This document shows positions 40,827-58,102 of a DNA stretch of 64,000 bases, in pieces. The notes beneath the pieces are model-generated. The model did no database searches and was not told the origin of the DNA. It was given only the letters and a program-made list of their open reading frames with translations. Origin of the DNA: Pseudoalteromonas piratica (GTDB lineage Bacteria; Pseudomonadota; Gammaproteobacteria; Enterobacterales; Alteromonadaceae); contig NZ_CP009888.1 in assembly GCF_000788395.1 (NCBI RefSeq), positions 682,001-746,000 on the forward strand. Direction: 5' to 3'. A program made the position numbers and the translations under genes. How positions within the stretch are numbered: the first letter of the stretch is position 1; each line of letters opens with the position of its first letter.

Positions 40827-41930
40827 ATGAAAATTACAATTTCGCGCGAGCAATTTTTACAACCTTTAATGCAGGTTTCAGGGGCGATTGAACGCAAACA
40901 TACGTTACCTATTCTTTCTAATGTATTGTTAGAAGTAAAAGAAGGGGTTCTTTACTTCACTGGTACAGATATGGAAATTGAATTAGTTGCAAGCGTTGTG
41001 CTTGCCGAGCCTGTAGCTAATTGCAAACTAACGTTACCAGCTAAAAAGTTATTGGATATTTGTAAGAGCTTGCCAGATAGTTCTGATATCACATTAACTG
41101 TTCAAGATGCACAAGTGCTACTTACATCAGGTAAAAGCCGTTTCTCTTTGGCGACGCTAGCCGCTGAAGATTTTCCAAATTTAGAAAACTGGGACAGTGA
41201 AGTTACCTTAAATCTAACTCGATTAGAGCTTAGGAAATTACTTGAAAGCACAAGTTTTTCCATGGCAAATCAAGATGTTAGATATTATTTAAACGGTATG
41301 TCGCTGGAAATAGAAAATGATGTTGTCAAAACAGTTGCGACCGATGGTCACCGTTTGGCGCTGGCTCAAAAGCCACTTGGCGCATCGCTAAACACACAAC
41401 GTCAGGTGATTATTCCCCGCAAAGGTGTGCAAGAGATTATGCGCCTTTTAATTGTGGATGATGAAAGTGTTGAAATTCAACTCGGTGCTAACCATGTTCG
41501 TATTCTCGATCAGGCATTTATCTTTACGTCTAAATTAGTCGATGGTCGCTTTCCTGATTATCGTCGTGTATTACCTCGAGGTGGTGATAAGCAGATTATT
41601 GCCAATCGTGAATGGTTACGCAGTGCATTTGCCCGTGTATCTATTTTATCAAATGAAAAATTCCGTGGTGTGAGATTAAATCTTACTTCAGGTGAATTAA
41701 CTATTTCTGCAAATAACCCAGAGCAAGAACAAGCCGAAGAAACTGTTGAAGTAATGTATCAAGGTCCTGATCTTGAAATAGGCTTTAACGTGTCGTATTT
41801 GCTTGATGTGTTAAACACAATTAAAACGGATGACGTTTTATTTACCTTACTCGATTCAAACAGCAGTGCATTAATTGAGGGGCAAGGCGACGAAGGCGCT
41901 ATGTACGTTGTTATGCCAATGCGTTTATAG
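40827..41930 (+). CDS. dnaN: DNA polymerase III beta sliding clamp
   Basis: A 367-residue clamp with three repeats of the clamp fold. The start is MKITISREQFLQPLMQVSGAIERKHTLPILSNVLL and the end is YVVMPMRL, both characteristic. It follows dnaA by 12 bp. Confidence 0.97.
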   Translation: MKITISREQFLQPLMQVSGAIERKHTLPILSNVLLEVKEGVLYFTGTDMEIELVASVVLAEPVANCKLTLPAKKLLDICKSLPDSSDITLTVQDAQVLLTSGKSRFSLATLAAEDFPNLENWDSEVTLNLTRLELRKLLESTSFSMANQDVRYYLNGMSLEIENDVVKTVATDGHRLALAQKPLGASLNTQRQVIIPRKGVQEIMRLLIVDDESVEIQLGANHVRILDQAFIFTSKLVDGRFPDYRRVLPRGGDKQIIANREWLRSAFARVSILSNEKFRGVRLNLTSGELTISANNPEQEQAEETVEVMYQGPDLEIGFNVSYLLDVLNTIKTDDVLFTLLDSNSSALIEGQGDEGAMYVVMPMRL

Positions 41931-41954
41931 AATTGGATTTTATAAGATTAATCA

Positions 41955-43049
41955 ATGAGCTTAGTTAACTTTAATATTTCCAATTTTCGTAATATTGAAG
42001 CGCTAAGCTTTGACCCTTCACCTGAAATCAATGTTATTGTTGGTGAAAATGGCAGTGGAAAGAGTAGTTTATTAGAAGCTATTTATTTTCTCTCTCATGG
42101 CAAGTCATTTCGCACATCTAAATTTAAAGCTGTAATTCAACATCAAAAGAATGCCATGGTGTTACATGGCAAAAAGCAATTTAACAGCTTACAAATCCCT
42201 GTTGGACTGCAAAAAGAACGCTCTGGTGATACCTTGGCCAAAGTGCATGGAAAACGCTGTGAGCGTATGGCTCAGCTTGCTGAAGTCTTACCGGTTCAAG
42301 TGATTACACCTGAAAGCTTCGAATTATTTTTTGGCGGTCCCAAAGAACGCAGACGCTTTTTAGATTTAGGATTGTTCCACGTGGAACAAGAGTTTTATTA
42401 CCATTGGTACCGTTTTAATAAACTATTAAAACAAAGAAATGCATTGTTGAAGCAAAAACCGCAGGGCTTTGAGCAACAAATTCAATTTTGGGATAAAGAA
42501 TTTGTAACAATCGCAACTAAGATAAATGCATTAAGAACCTCATATATAACTAGGTTATCAAGTCTGTTTTTTGATAAGATAGCTAGTCAGATTGAATTAT
42601 TTAAAAGTCTTACTTTTGATTTTTCTCCTGGTTGGAAGGCTGAAGAAGATTTAGCAGAACAACTGAGAAATAACTTTGAAAGAGACGCTAAACTGGGTCA
42701 TACCAGTAAAGGGCCACATAAGGCGGATATCAATTTTGTAATTGATGGCATAGCTGTCGAAAATTATTTATCGCGTGGCCAACTTAAGCTTTTAATGTAT
42801 GCGCTAAAAATTTGTCAAAATAGCCTGATTGAAAGCGAAACAGATAAACAATCACTTTTTTTAATTGATGATTTACCGTCGGAATTGAGCAGCGAAACAA
42901 AGCAAGCTGTGAGTGAGCTTCTATCTCATTCAACGTCTCAGCTCTTTATAAGCGCAATTGATTACGACAGTATTTCAGCTGTGGTGGAACCTCTAAATAA
43001 AAATATGAAAGTGTTCCACGTGAAACATGGCAAACTAATAACAAGTTAA
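41955..43049 (+). CDS. recF: DNA recombination/repair protein RecF
   Basis: This 364-residue ABC-type ATPase loads RecA at gaps. Walker A is GENGSGKSSLLEAIYFLSHGKSFRT and the signature is LSRGQLKLLMYAL; the Walker B is SLFLIDDLPSEL. It has two parS sites embedded in its coding DNA (42373-42388, 43012-43027). It lies 24 bp after dnaN. Confidence 0.96.
   Translation: MSLVNFNISNFRNIEALSFDPSPEINVIVGENGSGKSSLLEAIYFLSHGKSFRTSKFKAVIQHQKNAMVLHGKKQFNSLQIPVGLQKERSGDTLAKVHGKRCERMAQLAEVLPVQVITPESFELFFGGPKERRRFLDLGLFHVEQEFYYHWYRFNKLLKQRNALLKQKPQGFEQQIQFWDKEFVTIATKINALRTSYITRLSSLFFDKIASQIELFKSLTFDFSPGWKAEEDLAEQLRNNFERDAKLGHTSKGPHKADINFVIDGIAVENYLSRGQLKLLMYALKICQNSLIESETDKQSLFLIDDLPSELSSETKQAVSELLSHSTSQLFISAIDYDSISAVVEPLNKNMKVFHVKHGKLITS
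42373..42388. promoter_or_regulatory. parS site 1 inside recF
   Basis: TGTTCCACGTGGAACA, a perfect 16-bp palindrome equal to the strong parS version of gammaproteobacteria. It encodes LFHVEQ in recF. Confidence 0.9.
43012..43027. promoter_or_regulatory. parS site 2 inside recF
   Basis: TGTTCCACGTGAAACA, matching the parS consensus TGTTnCACGTGAAACA, 639 bp from site 1 and close to the recF stop. It encodes VFHVKH. Confidence 0.88.
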
Positions 43050-45479
<2,430 letters not shown>

Positions 45480-45498
45480 TAAAAAATAAGAGTCATAA

Positions 45499-45525
45499 GC
45501 CTTCCAATTGGAAGGCTTTTTTTTG
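45499..45525 (+). terminator. Terminator of the dnaA-gyrB operon
   Basis: An 18-bp palindrome (45499-45516, half-site GCCTTCCAA) followed by eight T's, 19 bp after the gyrB stop. Confidence 0.9.
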
Positions 45526-45596
45526 CCTAAATTTAAGATAGTTATAATGAACTTTAAAGAACGTAGACTTCTCTAACTCAAAAAAAAGGGAAAAAT

Positions 45597-46214
45597 ATGT
45601 TAAAGAAATACCCACTTATCTCGCTGATAGCCTTGTTTATTACTACCTTAAATTTAAATGCATCTGAATTATTAACCTTACTTGCTGAAGACCAAAAAGC
45701 GCGAGAACCTATTTATACTTTGCCGCGTGATGAAGTTAAAACATATATACAAAATGTGATGGTACCGGGTGATAAAATAAGACGTGAAAAGGTGATTAAA
45801 TTAATGGCTTCAAAGCCATCATTAAATGCCGACGAATATTTTGCAGCAGCCATGATAATGCAACATGGAAATAGTGCAGAAGACGCAAAAAATGCAATGC
45901 AGTACGCCATTAATGCCATAGAAAAAGACCCAAGTCATGAACAAGCTAAATGGTTAAAGTGTGCCTCTGAAGATCGTTATTTGCAGCGCAGTGGAAAAGC
46001 TCAGGTTTGGGGCACACAACTTTCAAGAAAAAAACACCCAACAGCCGATTATGACATTCTTTATCCAGCTAATTTTGATCGCACGCAGAAAACAGATAAA
46101 CAACGCGAAGGGTGCAATCTTCCCAGTTATGCAGAAATAGATAATAGGCTGATAGAAATGGCCTCTGTGTCAAAACGTTCAGAGCAAATGAAAATCTGGA
46201 AACGTACAAACTAA
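45597..46214 (+). CDS. Exported DUF6624-like protein
   Basis: A 205-residue protein with a signal peptide (MLKKYPLISLIALFITTLNLNAS). The block ADEYFAAAMIMQHGNSAEDAKNAMQYAINAIEKDPSHEQAKWLKCASEDRYLQRSGKAQVWGTQ has the A-hG repeat-like helices and final DRyL..GK.Q..GTQ of the DUF6624 family, of unknown function. It is monocistronic, between the dnaA operon and glyQ. A hairpin follows at 46233-46256. Confidence 0.7.
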   Translation: MLKKYPLISLIALFITTLNLNASELLTLLAEDQKAREPIYTLPRDEVKTYIQNVMVPGDKIRREKVIKLMASKPSLNADEYFAAAMIMQHGNSAEDAKNAMQYAINAIEKDPSHEQAKWLKCASEDRYLQRSGKAQVWGTQLSRKKHPTADYDILYPANFDRTQKTDKQREGCNLPSYAEIDNRLIEMASVSKRSEQMKIWKRTN

Positions 46215-46232
46215 AGTAATGTGAAAAAAGAA

Positions 46233-46256
46233 AAGGGCCATAAAGGCTCTTTTTTA
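46233..46256 (+). terminator. Terminator of the DUF6624-like gene
   Basis: Stem AAGGGCC / GGCTCTT around ATAAA (46234-46252), then T's. Confidence 0.65.
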
Positions 46257-46347
46257 TTAGTAGTAAAACAACAAATCGCTTAAAACCTGTTTGCTGCCGC
46301 GGTATACTGTTGCGTAATTTTTCAGATTAAAATATCAGCTAAAGCCA

Positions 46348-47271
46348 ATGCAAAAATACGATATCAAAACCTTCCAGGGAATGATCCTAGCATTACAGGA
46401 TTACTGGGCACAAAACGGCTGTACTATCGTTCAGCCACTCGATATGGAAGTAGGTGCAGGTACATCGCACCCAATGACATGTCTGCGTGCACTTGGCCCA
46501 GAGCCAATGTCAACTGCTTATGTTCAACCATCACGTCGTCCTACGGATGGCCGCTACGGTGAAAACCCAAACCGTCTGCAACATTACTACCAGTTCCAAG
46601 TTGCATTAAAACCATCGCCAGATAACATTCAAGAGCTTTATCTTGGCTCTTTAGAAGTATTGGGTATTGACCCATTAGTGCACGATATTCGCTTCGTTGA
46701 AGACAACTGGGAAAACCCAACGCTAGGTGCCTGGGGGCTTGGTTGGGAAGTGTGGTTAAACGGTATGGAAGTAACTCAGTTTACTTATTTCCAGCAAGTA
46801 GGTGGCCTTGAGTGTAAACCTGTAACAGGTGAAATCACTTATGGTATTGAGCGTTTAGCGATGTACATTCAAGAAGTAGATTCAGTGTATGACCTAGTTT
46901 GGAACCATGCGCCAGACGGCAGCAAAGTAACATATGGTGATATCTTTCATCAAAATGAAGTAGAGCAATCGACTTATAACTTTGAACACGCTGATGTTGA
47001 TTTCTTATTTAGTTTCTTTGACCAATGTGAAAAAGAATCACAAGAGTTATTAGCGCTAGAAACACCCTTACCACTTCCTGCATACGAGCGTATTTTGAAA
47101 GCAGCACATGCATTTAACTTACTAGATGCACGTAAAGCAATTTCAGTGACAGAGCGTCAACGTTATATTCTTCGTATTCGTAACCTTACCAAAGCAACAG
47201 CTGAAGCGTATTACGCATCGCGTGAAGCGTTAGGTTTTCCTATGTGTAAAAAAAGTGGTGAGGAGAAGTAG
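46348..47271 (+). CDS. glyQ: Glycyl-tRNA synthetase alpha subunit
   Basis: The 307-residue catalytic subunit of the heterotetrameric GlyRS. It starts [32 protein letters not shown] and has [18 protein letters not shown] and [22 protein letters not shown] (class II motifs). It is followed by glyS two bases later. Confidence 0.97.
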   Translation: MQKYDIKTFQGMILALQDYWAQNGCTIVQPLDMEVGAGTSHPMTCLRALGPEPMSTAYVQPSRRPTDGRYGENPNRLQHYYQFQVALKPSPDNIQELYLGSLEVLGIDPLVHDIRFVEDNWENPTLGAWGLGWEVWLNGMEVTQFTYFQQVGGLECKPVTGEITYGIERLAMYIQEVDSVYDLVWNHAPDGSKVTYGDIFHQNEVEQSTYNFEHADVDFLFSFFDQCEKESQELLALETPLPLPAYERILKAAHAFNLLDARKAISVTERQRYILRIRNLTKATAEAYYASREALGFPMCKKSGEEK

Positions 47272-47273
47272 TC

Positions 47274-49340
47274 ATGGCAAAAGAATTTTTAATTGAATTA
47301 GGCACGGAAGAGCTACCACCAACACAACTTCGTACGCTCGCTGAAAGTTTTGCATCAAACTTTGAAGCAGAGTTAAAAGCTGCGGAGCTAAATCATGAAG
47401 GTGTAAAATGGTACGCAGCACCACGTCGTTTAGCATTAAAAGTGGCAGCACTTGCTGAGTCTCAATCTGACAAAGTAGTTGAGAAACGTGGCCCGGCAAT
47501 TTCAGTTGCATTTGATGAAGATGGTAATGCGACAAAAGCAGCTCAGGGTTGGGCGCGTGGTAATGGTATTACAGTTGAACAAGCAGACCGTTTAAAAACA
47601 GAAAAAGGCGAGTGGCTTTTATTCAAACAAGAAGTAAAAGGTAAAGCGACTAGCGAAATTATCGTTGAGCTTGCAGCGCAAGCACTTGCTAAATTACCGA
47701 TTGCAAAACCAATGCGTTGGGGTAATAAAACAACGCAATTTATTCGCCCTGTTAAAACGCTTACTATGCTTATGGGCAGTGATTTAGTTGCCGGTGAGAT
47801 TTTAGGTGTTGCATCAGACCGTACTATTCGTGGCCACCGTTTTATGGGTGAACAAGAGTTTACCATTGATTCTGCCGAGCAATATCCAGCGGTCTTAGAA
47901 GAGCGCGGTAAAGTAATGGCTGATTACGAAGCACGTAAAGCGATTATTCTTGCTGATGCACAAAAGGCTGCGCAAGCTGTAGGTGGTATCGCGGACTTAG
48001 AAGATGACTTAGTTGAAGAGGTAACTTCACTTGTTGAATGGCCAGTAGTACTGACGGCAAAGTTTGAAGAAGAGTTCTTAAAAGTACCGTCTGAAGCACT
48101 TGTGTACACCATGAAAGGTGACCAAAAGTACTTCCCAGTTTATGACGAAAACAAAAAATTATTACCTAACTTTATATTTGTTTCAAACATTGAATCAAAA
48201 GAGCCTCGTTACGTAATTGAAGGTAATGAAAAGGTTGTTCGTCCTCGTTTAGCCGATGCTGAGTTCTTCTTTAATACTGACCGTAAACGTCCGTTAATCG
48301 ATCGCTTACCTGAATTAGACCAAGCTATTTTCCAAAAGCAGCTTGGTACCATTAAAGATAAAACTGACCGTATTACTGAACTTGCTGGTTACATTGCTGA
48401 GCAAATCGAAGCAGACGTTGAAAAATCTAAACGTGCAGGTTTACTGGCAAAATGTGACCTTATGACATCAATGGTATTTGAATTTACCGATACGCAAGGT
48501 GTTATGGGTATGCACTATGCAACGCACGATGGTGAAGATGCAGAAGTTGCAAAAGCGCTATACGAGCAATATATGCCGCGTTTTGCAGGTGACGAGTTAC
48601 CAAGCACAGGTGTATCTGCTGCTGTAGCAATGGCTGATAAGCTTGATACGATTGTGGGTATTTTCGGTATTGGTCAAGCGCCAAAGGGTTCTGACCCATT
48701 TGCGCTACGTCGAGCATCACTAGGCGTATTGCGTATTATTGTTGAAAAGGGTTACAACCTCGACTTAGTTGATTTAATAGCTAAAGCAAAATCGCTGTTT
48801 GGCGAAAAGCTTAGCAATGATAATGTTGAATCTGATGTTATTGATTTTATGCTGGGTCGTTTTCGTGCTTGGTATCAAGACGAAGGCTTTAGTGTTGATA
48901 TTATTCAAGCAGTATTGGCTCGTCGTCCAACTAAGCCTGCAGACTTTGACCAACGTGTTAAAGCGGTTTCTCACTTCCGCGAATTAGATGCGGCAGAAGC
49001 GCTAGCTGCGGCTAATAAACGCGTAGGTAATATCTTGGCTAAGAATGAAGTAGAGCTTGCTGACAGTGTTAATGAGAGCCTATTAGCAGAGGACGCTGAA
49101 AAGCAGTTAGCAGATAAAATTGCACACTACCAAGTAGAGCTAGCACCTGCATTTGCTGCACATGATTACCAAACTATTTTGGCAAGTCTTGCTGATTTAC
49201 GCGAAGTAGTTGATACCTTCTTTGATAACGTAATGGTTATGGCCGATGATGAAGCGGTGAAACTAAATCGCTTAACATTACTAAGCCAACTTAGAAGTTT
49301 ATTCTTGCAAGTAGCAGATATTTCACTGTTACAAAAGTAA
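47274..49340 (+). CDS. glyS: Glycyl-tRNA synthetase beta subunit
   Basis: The 688-residue tRNA-binding subunit. The N-terminus [26 protein letters not shown] and the GDQKYFPV segment are typical, and the C-terminus contains the anticodon-binding helices ending [35 protein letters not shown]. It is cotranscribed with glyQ and ends at a strong terminator. Confidence 0.97.
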   Translation: MAKEFLIELGTEELPPTQLRTLAESFASNFEAELKAAELNHEGVKWYAAPRRLALKVAALAESQSDKVVEKRGPAISVAFDEDGNATKAAQGWARGNGITVEQADRLKTEKGEWLLFKQEVKGKATSEIIVELAAQALAKLPIAKPMRWGNKTTQFIRPVKTLTMLMGSDLVAGEILGVASDRTIRGHRFMGEQEFTIDSAEQYPAVLEERGKVMADYEARKAIILADAQKAAQAVGGIADLEDDLVEEVTSLVEWPVVLTAKFEEEFLKVPSEALVYTMKGDQKYFPVYDENKKLLPNFIFVSNIESKEPRYVIEGNEKVVRPRLADAEFFFNTDRKRPLIDRLPELDQAIFQKQLGTIKDKTDRITELAGYIAEQIEADVEKSKRAGLLAKCDLMTSMVFEFTDTQGVMGMHYATHDGEDAEVAKALYEQYMPRFAGDELPSTGVSAAVAMADKLDTIVGIFGIGQAPKGSDPFALRRASLGVLRIIVEKGYNLDLVDLIAKAKSLFGEKLSNDNVESDVIDFMLGRFRAWYQDEGFSVDIIQAVLARRPTKPADFDQRVKAVSHFRELDAAEALAAANKRVGNILAKNEVELADSVNESLLAEDAEKQLADKIAHYQVELAPAFAAHDYQTILASLADLREVVDTFFDNVMVMADDEAVKLNRLTLLSQLRSLFLQVADISLLQK

Positions 49341-49360
49341 GATAAATCGAATTATAAAAA

Positions 49361-49386
49361 GCCGGTGATAACACACCGGCTTTTTT
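49361..49386 (+). terminator. Terminator of glyQS
   Basis: Stem GCCGGTG / CACCGGC (49361-49380) followed by six T's, 20 bp after the glyS stop. Confidence 0.9.
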
Positions 49387-49518
49387 ATTTTAAATTTACT
49401 TATTCAGTATTTAGCTTAGTTATAGCGGAAATATTCGCAACAGGTAAAAACGTTGCTTGCATAAAATCTTACGATATTTAGTATAGTAATTAAGCTTAGA
49501 AAATCGCGGATAATAACA

Positions 49519-49977
49519 ATGAATAAAGCATCACTTTCAACTCTGGCACTTGCTAGTTTAGTACTAGTTGGTTGCTCAAGCACAGACGATAGCCTGTTAG
49601 AACAAACAAGCAATGTGGGTAATGTTGATACCACACTATATTTGCGTGGTGACTTTACACTTTGGGAGGCGCAAAAAGCCTATCAACTAACACAGCAAAC
49701 TGCCAATGTTTACAGCACAAAGGTAAAATTTGGCTCAATTGGTAAAGCGTACGAATTTAAAGTAGCAGACGCGAATTGGACACAAGGTTATAACTGTGGT
49801 TTTAAAAATGAAGACTTGGATAAGTTTTTAGAAGTGGGTATTCCAGTCCAAGCAAACTGCGACAGTGTGTACAACTATTTTAGTTTTACGCCTTATGAAG
49901 CTGGCTGGTATGAAGTATCAATTAACTTCCGCAACAAAAGTACGCCTCTGGTTACTATTAATCAAATTTTCGAATAG
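49519..49977 (+). CDS. Small lipoprotein with a CBM/E-set-like domain
   Basis: A 152-residue lipoprotein with lipobox LVGCSS. The mature part (TTLYLRGDFTLWEAQKAYQL..., KFGSIGKAYEFKVADANWTQGYNCG) resembles the small pullulanase- or starch-binding-type beta-sandwich domains, with aromatic residues spaced for sugar stacking. No enzyme domain is attached. The function is unknown and the fold call is my inference. Confidence 0.7.
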   Translation: MNKASLSTLALASLVLVGCSSTDDSLLEQTSNVGNVDTTLYLRGDFTLWEAQKAYQLTQQTANVYSTKVKFGSIGKAYEFKVADANWTQGYNCGFKNEDLDKFLEVGIPVQANCDSVYNYFSFTPYEAGWYEVSINFRNKSTPLVTINQIFE

Positions 49978-50027
49978 TCAGTTGAACTCATTCTAAAAGG
50001 TTCAAAAGCAAAATTATCAGCAATAAA

Positions 50028-50050
50028 AAAGGGCGTTTAAAGCCCTTTTT
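50028..50050. terminator. Terminator between lipoprotein and tusA
   Basis: Stem AAAGGGC / GCCCTTT around GTTTAAA (50028-50048). It overlaps the tusA stop and can serve both converging genes. Confidence 0.75.
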
Positions 50051-50279
50051 TTATTAAATATTTATACGGTTCATTATCCACTTCTTGTGCTAACAAGGTG
50101 TGATCCATAAAGCGACAAAAAGAGGGAATATCGCGCGTTGTTGATGGATCATCTGCAATCACCACTAAGGTTTCTCCGTGCTGCATTTTGCGAATCGCGC
50201 CACGCACCATCATTACAGGCTCAGGGCAGCGAAGACCAATAGCATCGAGAGTATGGTCTGCATTAGAAAAATCAGTCAT
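50037..50279 (-). CDS. tusA: Sulfur carrier protein TusA
   Basis: An 80-residue sulfur relay protein passing persulfide to TusBCD for 2-thiouridine in tRNA. The catalytic Cys18 is in [14 protein letters not shown], followed by the conserved [18 protein letters not shown] segment. It is downstream of fadBA but separated from fadA by a terminator. Confidence 0.95.
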   Translation of the reverse strand: MTDFSNADHTLDAIGLRCPEPVMMVRGAIRKMQHGETLVVIADDPSTTRDIPSFCRFMDHTLLAQEVDNEPYKYLIKKGL

Positions 50280-50356
50280 GAAAATTAAGCCCTGTTAAAA
50301 AGTAGAGGCGGAATTGTAGGTGGCTAAGCGTGTGATGTAAACCATAGCAAATAAAA

Positions 50357-50385
50357 AAGGCGCTGCTCTTTCGAGACAGCGCCTT
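50357..50385 (-). terminator. Terminator of fadBA
   Basis: Minus-strand stem GGCGCTG / CAGCGCC with a further short helix capped by a tetraloop and a U-run, 30 bp after the fadA stop. Confidence 0.85.
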
Positions 50386-50414
50386 ATCACCAAGAATAAA
50401 TCGTTCGATTAAAC

Positions 50415-53742
<3,328 letters not shown>

Positions 53743-54069
53743 AGTATTGCTCCCTAATTTCTCGCACCACAACTGGTACGATGAGTTTGGTTTTTACGCA
53801 GTGTCGCTTCTTTGCGATTAAATTGCAATTAAAATTTTAGTTGGCTTTTTACATAAGATTAAAAACTGGACAAAAAAATTAACGTGAGCGTTGTCAGTGG
53901 TCGTATCAATAAGGGGATTAAGCTTAAAAGGCTGACGTTTAGGTTTACATTGATTAAGATGACATTACTGCAGTTTGGGTAAACGCTAGAATTATGCAGC
54001 GCATTTTTAAATTTATTTGAATAGAGAGCCGCAGGGCATTTTAACTACTGCGGTAAAGAGAGCAAAACA
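53743..54069. promoter_or_regulatory. Divergent fadB / sltY intergenic region
   Basis: The 327-bp gap has no gene. At 53771-53787 lies AACTGGTACGATGAGTT, whose left half CTGGTACGA equals the E. coli fadBA FadR half-site, while the right half has two mismatches. I see no other clear regulatory element. Both genes start from this region on opposite strands. Confidence 0.45.
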
Positions 54070-55962
54070 GTGAAAAAATCATGGATTTTAACAACGCTTG
54101 TTAGCTTAGTCATTTCGTCTCCTTCGTTGAGTGCAAGTGTTGATAAAACAGTACATAAAGAATTTTTGGCGTTAGAAAAGCTCGCTAAAAAAAATGACAA
54201 AAAAAAGTTTTATTTGGCTTTAAAACAGTCATCTCATCCACTTTCACCTTATGCTGAAGCGACCTTTTTAGAAAACTATCCTAAGTTATCGAATAAAAAA
54301 GAAATTAATAAGTTTTTAGATACCTATCAGGGCACTCCTTTAGAGTGGAAAGTACGCTCTGCTTGGTTAGATAACTTAATTAAACGTAATCAAAAAGCAC
54401 TTTATATAGATGCATTTAGGCCTACTAGTAATGCTGAGTATCACTGTACTTATTTAACCTATCAGCTTAAGTTAGGTGCACCAAAAGAGGCGATTTTCAA
54501 TCAAGTCGATGAGCTTTGGAATGTGGCAAAATCACAACCGAAAGCATGTGATAACTTGTTCGCAAACTGGCGAAAAGCAGGGCACTTAAGTCAAGATCTT
54601 GTTTGGCAACGGATTACCAAAGTGTCTGAAAAAGGCGATACCAGCTTACTGAGTTTTTTAAGTCGACTACTGCCCAAAGATGAGCGCTATTTAACAGATT
54701 TGTATAAAACAGTAAGACGAGACCCCTCCGCAGCTGCTGGGCTTTATCGTTTTAAAAAACGTACTGAAAAAGAGGGTCAAATAGCGCTCTACGGTGTGAA
54801 ACGTTTGGTGTGGCGAGATCGTGATTTAGCTATCAGAGCTTGGCAAAAGCTCGAGACGATGTTTGACTATTCAGAGCAACAAAAACAATCACTGTATTAT
54901 ATTTTTGCTTTATCTCTGGCCTCAGGTAAACACAAAGAAGCAAAGTTTTACCTGAATAAAGTCGCGCCTGAAAGGCACGACAGTAAGTTGATGCAATGGC
55001 AGTTAAGCAACATGTTGCGTGAACAAGATTGGCAGGGCATCATCGCTTATTCAACCGGTAAAACATTGAATAATGGTTACCGCTACTGGCTTGCTTATGC
55101 TCATGATAAGGTGGGGAAAAAACAGCAAGCACAAGCGCTTTGGCAAGCACTTGCGAAAAAACGCGATTACTATGGCTTTTTGGCTGCGTCACGTTTAGGA
55201 CTTGAGGTGTCTCTTGAATATCAGCCTGCTGTGGTCGATCCTAAAAGTCAAAAACTGGTAAGTGAAAACCCAGCGTTTAAACGAGCCCAAGCACTTTATG
55301 AACTTGAGCGCTTTTATTCAGCTCGTCGTGAGTGGAACGCCCTTATTGTCGGTTCCACCGACGAAGAAAAACTGGCTGCGGCGAGCTTAGCGAATCAAAT
55401 GGGTTGGCACGATAGTGTTATCCGTGTGATGAGTCAGCTAAAAGCATTTAACTTACTCGACTATCGCTTTCCAACACCTTACAGCGAGCAGTTCGAACGC
55501 TATAGCAATCGCAGCAAAGTCGACACAACATGGGCTTATGCAATTTCCCGTCGCGAAAGCTCGTTTGCTTCCGATGCATATTCCAGTGCTGGTGCTGTAG
55601 GCCTTATGCAGTTATTGCCAAGTACCGCGCGTTATGTGAATAAAGGTAAGGTCAGTCAGCATCAACTAAAAAAACCGCATATTAATATTCGCTTAGGCAC
55701 GCAATACCTTAACTATCTTAAGAAAAAGAGTAAGGGGAATGAGGTGATTGCTACCGCTTCATATAATGCGGGTTATCACAAAGTGAAACGCTGGTTACCA
55801 AAAGAAGCAGTGGATTTTGATCTCTGGGTAGAAGCGATACCGTATCGCGAGACCCGAGAGTACGTTAAAAATGTATTTGCGTATCGACAGGTGTATGCAA
55901 CCCGTGCTGGAAATAAAGATAACTTGTTTGATGATCTAATAGCCATGAAGATACAAAAGTAG
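54070..55962 (+). CDS. sltY: Soluble lytic murein transglycosylase
   Basis: A 630-residue periplasmic enzyme that cleaves the MurNAc-GlcNAc bond with 1,6-anhydro formation. It starts at a GTG with a signal peptide (VKKSWILTTLVSLVISSPSLSA). The N-terminal U-shaped helical domain is followed by the SLT domain, with catalytic Glu496 in [28 protein letters not shown] and ATASYNAGYHKVKRWL. It is monocistronic. Confidence 0.94.
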   Translation: MKKSWILTTLVSLVISSPSLSASVDKTVHKEFLALEKLAKKNDKKKFYLALKQSSHPLSPYAEATFLENYPKLSNKKEINKFLDTYQGTPLEWKVRSAWLDNLIKRNQKALYIDAFRPTSNAEYHCTYLTYQLKLGAPKEAIFNQVDELWNVAKSQPKACDNLFANWRKAGHLSQDLVWQRITKVSEKGDTSLLSFLSRLLPKDERYLTDLYKTVRRDPSAAAGLYRFKKRTEKEGQIALYGVKRLVWRDRDLAIRAWQKLETMFDYSEQQKQSLYYIFALSLASGKHKEAKFYLNKVAPERHDSKLMQWQLSNMLREQDWQGIIAYSTGKTLNNGYRYWLAYAHDKVGKKQQAQALWQALAKKRDYYGFLAASRLGLEVSLEYQPAVVDPKSQKLVSENPAFKRAQALYELERFYSARREWNALIVGSTDEEKLAAASLANQMGWHDSVIRVMSQLKAFNLLDYRFPTPYSEQFERYSNRSKVDTTWAYAISRRESSFASDAYSSAGAVGLMQLLPSTARYVNKGKVSQHQLKKPHINIRLGTQYLNYLKKKSKGNEVIATASYNAGYHKVKRWLPKEAVDFDLWVEAIPYRETREYVKNVFAYRQVYATRAGNKDNLFDDLIAMKIQK

Positions 55963-56053
55963 ATTTGGCAAATTACTTGCAGACAATTTTGATTGAATGC
56001 TGCCTATTATGATTGGCACTTAGAGATGGTACACTTGATAAAGAACACACTGA

Positions 56054-57388
<1,335 letters not shown>

Positions 57389-57412
57389 TCTAAATAACAA
57401 GTGATACACTTT

Positions 57413-57435
57413 AAGGAGCCATATGGCTCCTTTTT
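57413..57435 (+). terminator. Terminator after pepQ
   Basis: A 20-bp palindrome (57413-57432, half-site AAGGAGCCAT) ending in T's. It lies between pepQ and yigZ and may only be partial, as the genes are conserved neighbours. Confidence 0.75.
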
Positions 57436-57447
57436 AGTTTGTAAGTT

Positions 57448-58065
57448 ATGACTCAAGAATACCAATACCCAGCAACACGAACCTTGTATCGTGAAGAAAT
57501 AAAAAAAAGCACCTTTATTGTACATATTGCACATACACCTAGCATTGCAGATGCAAAAGCCTTTATAAAAAGCATCAATGAAGAGTACCCAGATGCACGT
57601 CATAATTGTTGGGCGCATGTGGCGGGGGAGCCAGGTGGTAGTCATGTACTGGGGTTTTCTGACGATGGTGAACCAAATGGTACGGCTGGAAAGCCAATGT
57701 TAAATGTGCTTATGGGCTCTGGGCTTGGTGAAATCACAGCGGTAATTACGCGCTATTTTGGCGGCATAAAGTTGGGCACAGGTGGGCTGGTTCGTGCATA
57801 TGGTGGCTCACTTAATAATGCATTGAATAACATTGAAGTACTAACTCGTGTTCCAATGGTGACATTACTTGGTGAATCGAGTTATGCGCTACAAGGGGTA
57901 ATTGAACAACATATTAATACTCAGTTTAGTGGTAGTAATATTGAGAAAGACTTCTCCGCAAATATTGCATGGCAAATCGCCATTGATGAGCGAAATGCAG
58001 CGCAGGCGATAAAAGATATTTATGAAATATCCAATGGTGCTGTTGAGTTAAAAGTAAAACAGTAA
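57448..58065 (+). CDS. yigZ: YigZ / IMPACT family protein
   Basis: A 205-residue protein with the UPF0029 N-terminal domain (HNCWAHVAGEPGGSHVLGFSDDGEPNGTAGKPMLNVL, then RYFGGIKLGTGGLVRAYG) and the DUF1949 C-terminal domain. The eukaryotic homologue IMPACT acts in translation control; the bacterial role is unknown. It follows the pepQ terminator by 13 bp and precedes trkH by 37 bp. Confidence 0.93.
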   Translation: MTQEYQYPATRTLYREEIKKSTFIVHIAHTPSIADAKAFIKSINEEYPDARHNCWAHVAGEPGGSHVLGFSDDGEPNGTAGKPMLNVLMGSGLGEITAVITRYFGGIKLGTGGLVRAYGGSLNNALNNIEVLTRVPMVTLLGESSYALQGVIEQHINTQFSGSNIEKDFSANIAWQIAIDERNAAQAIKDIYEISNGAVELKVKQ

Positions 58066-58102
58066 GAGAATAGCTTAAAATAGCTCGTTTCTTACTCTTG
58101 CA

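Noticed and set aside
45480..45596. An attenuator or riboswitch before the DUF6624-like gene
   Set aside because: The hairpin is a simple gyrB terminator with no aptamer-like structure.
47272..47535. Minus-strand frame opposite glyS
   Set aside because: It lies opposite strongly conserved glyS coding sequence and has no family features; it is a shadow frame.
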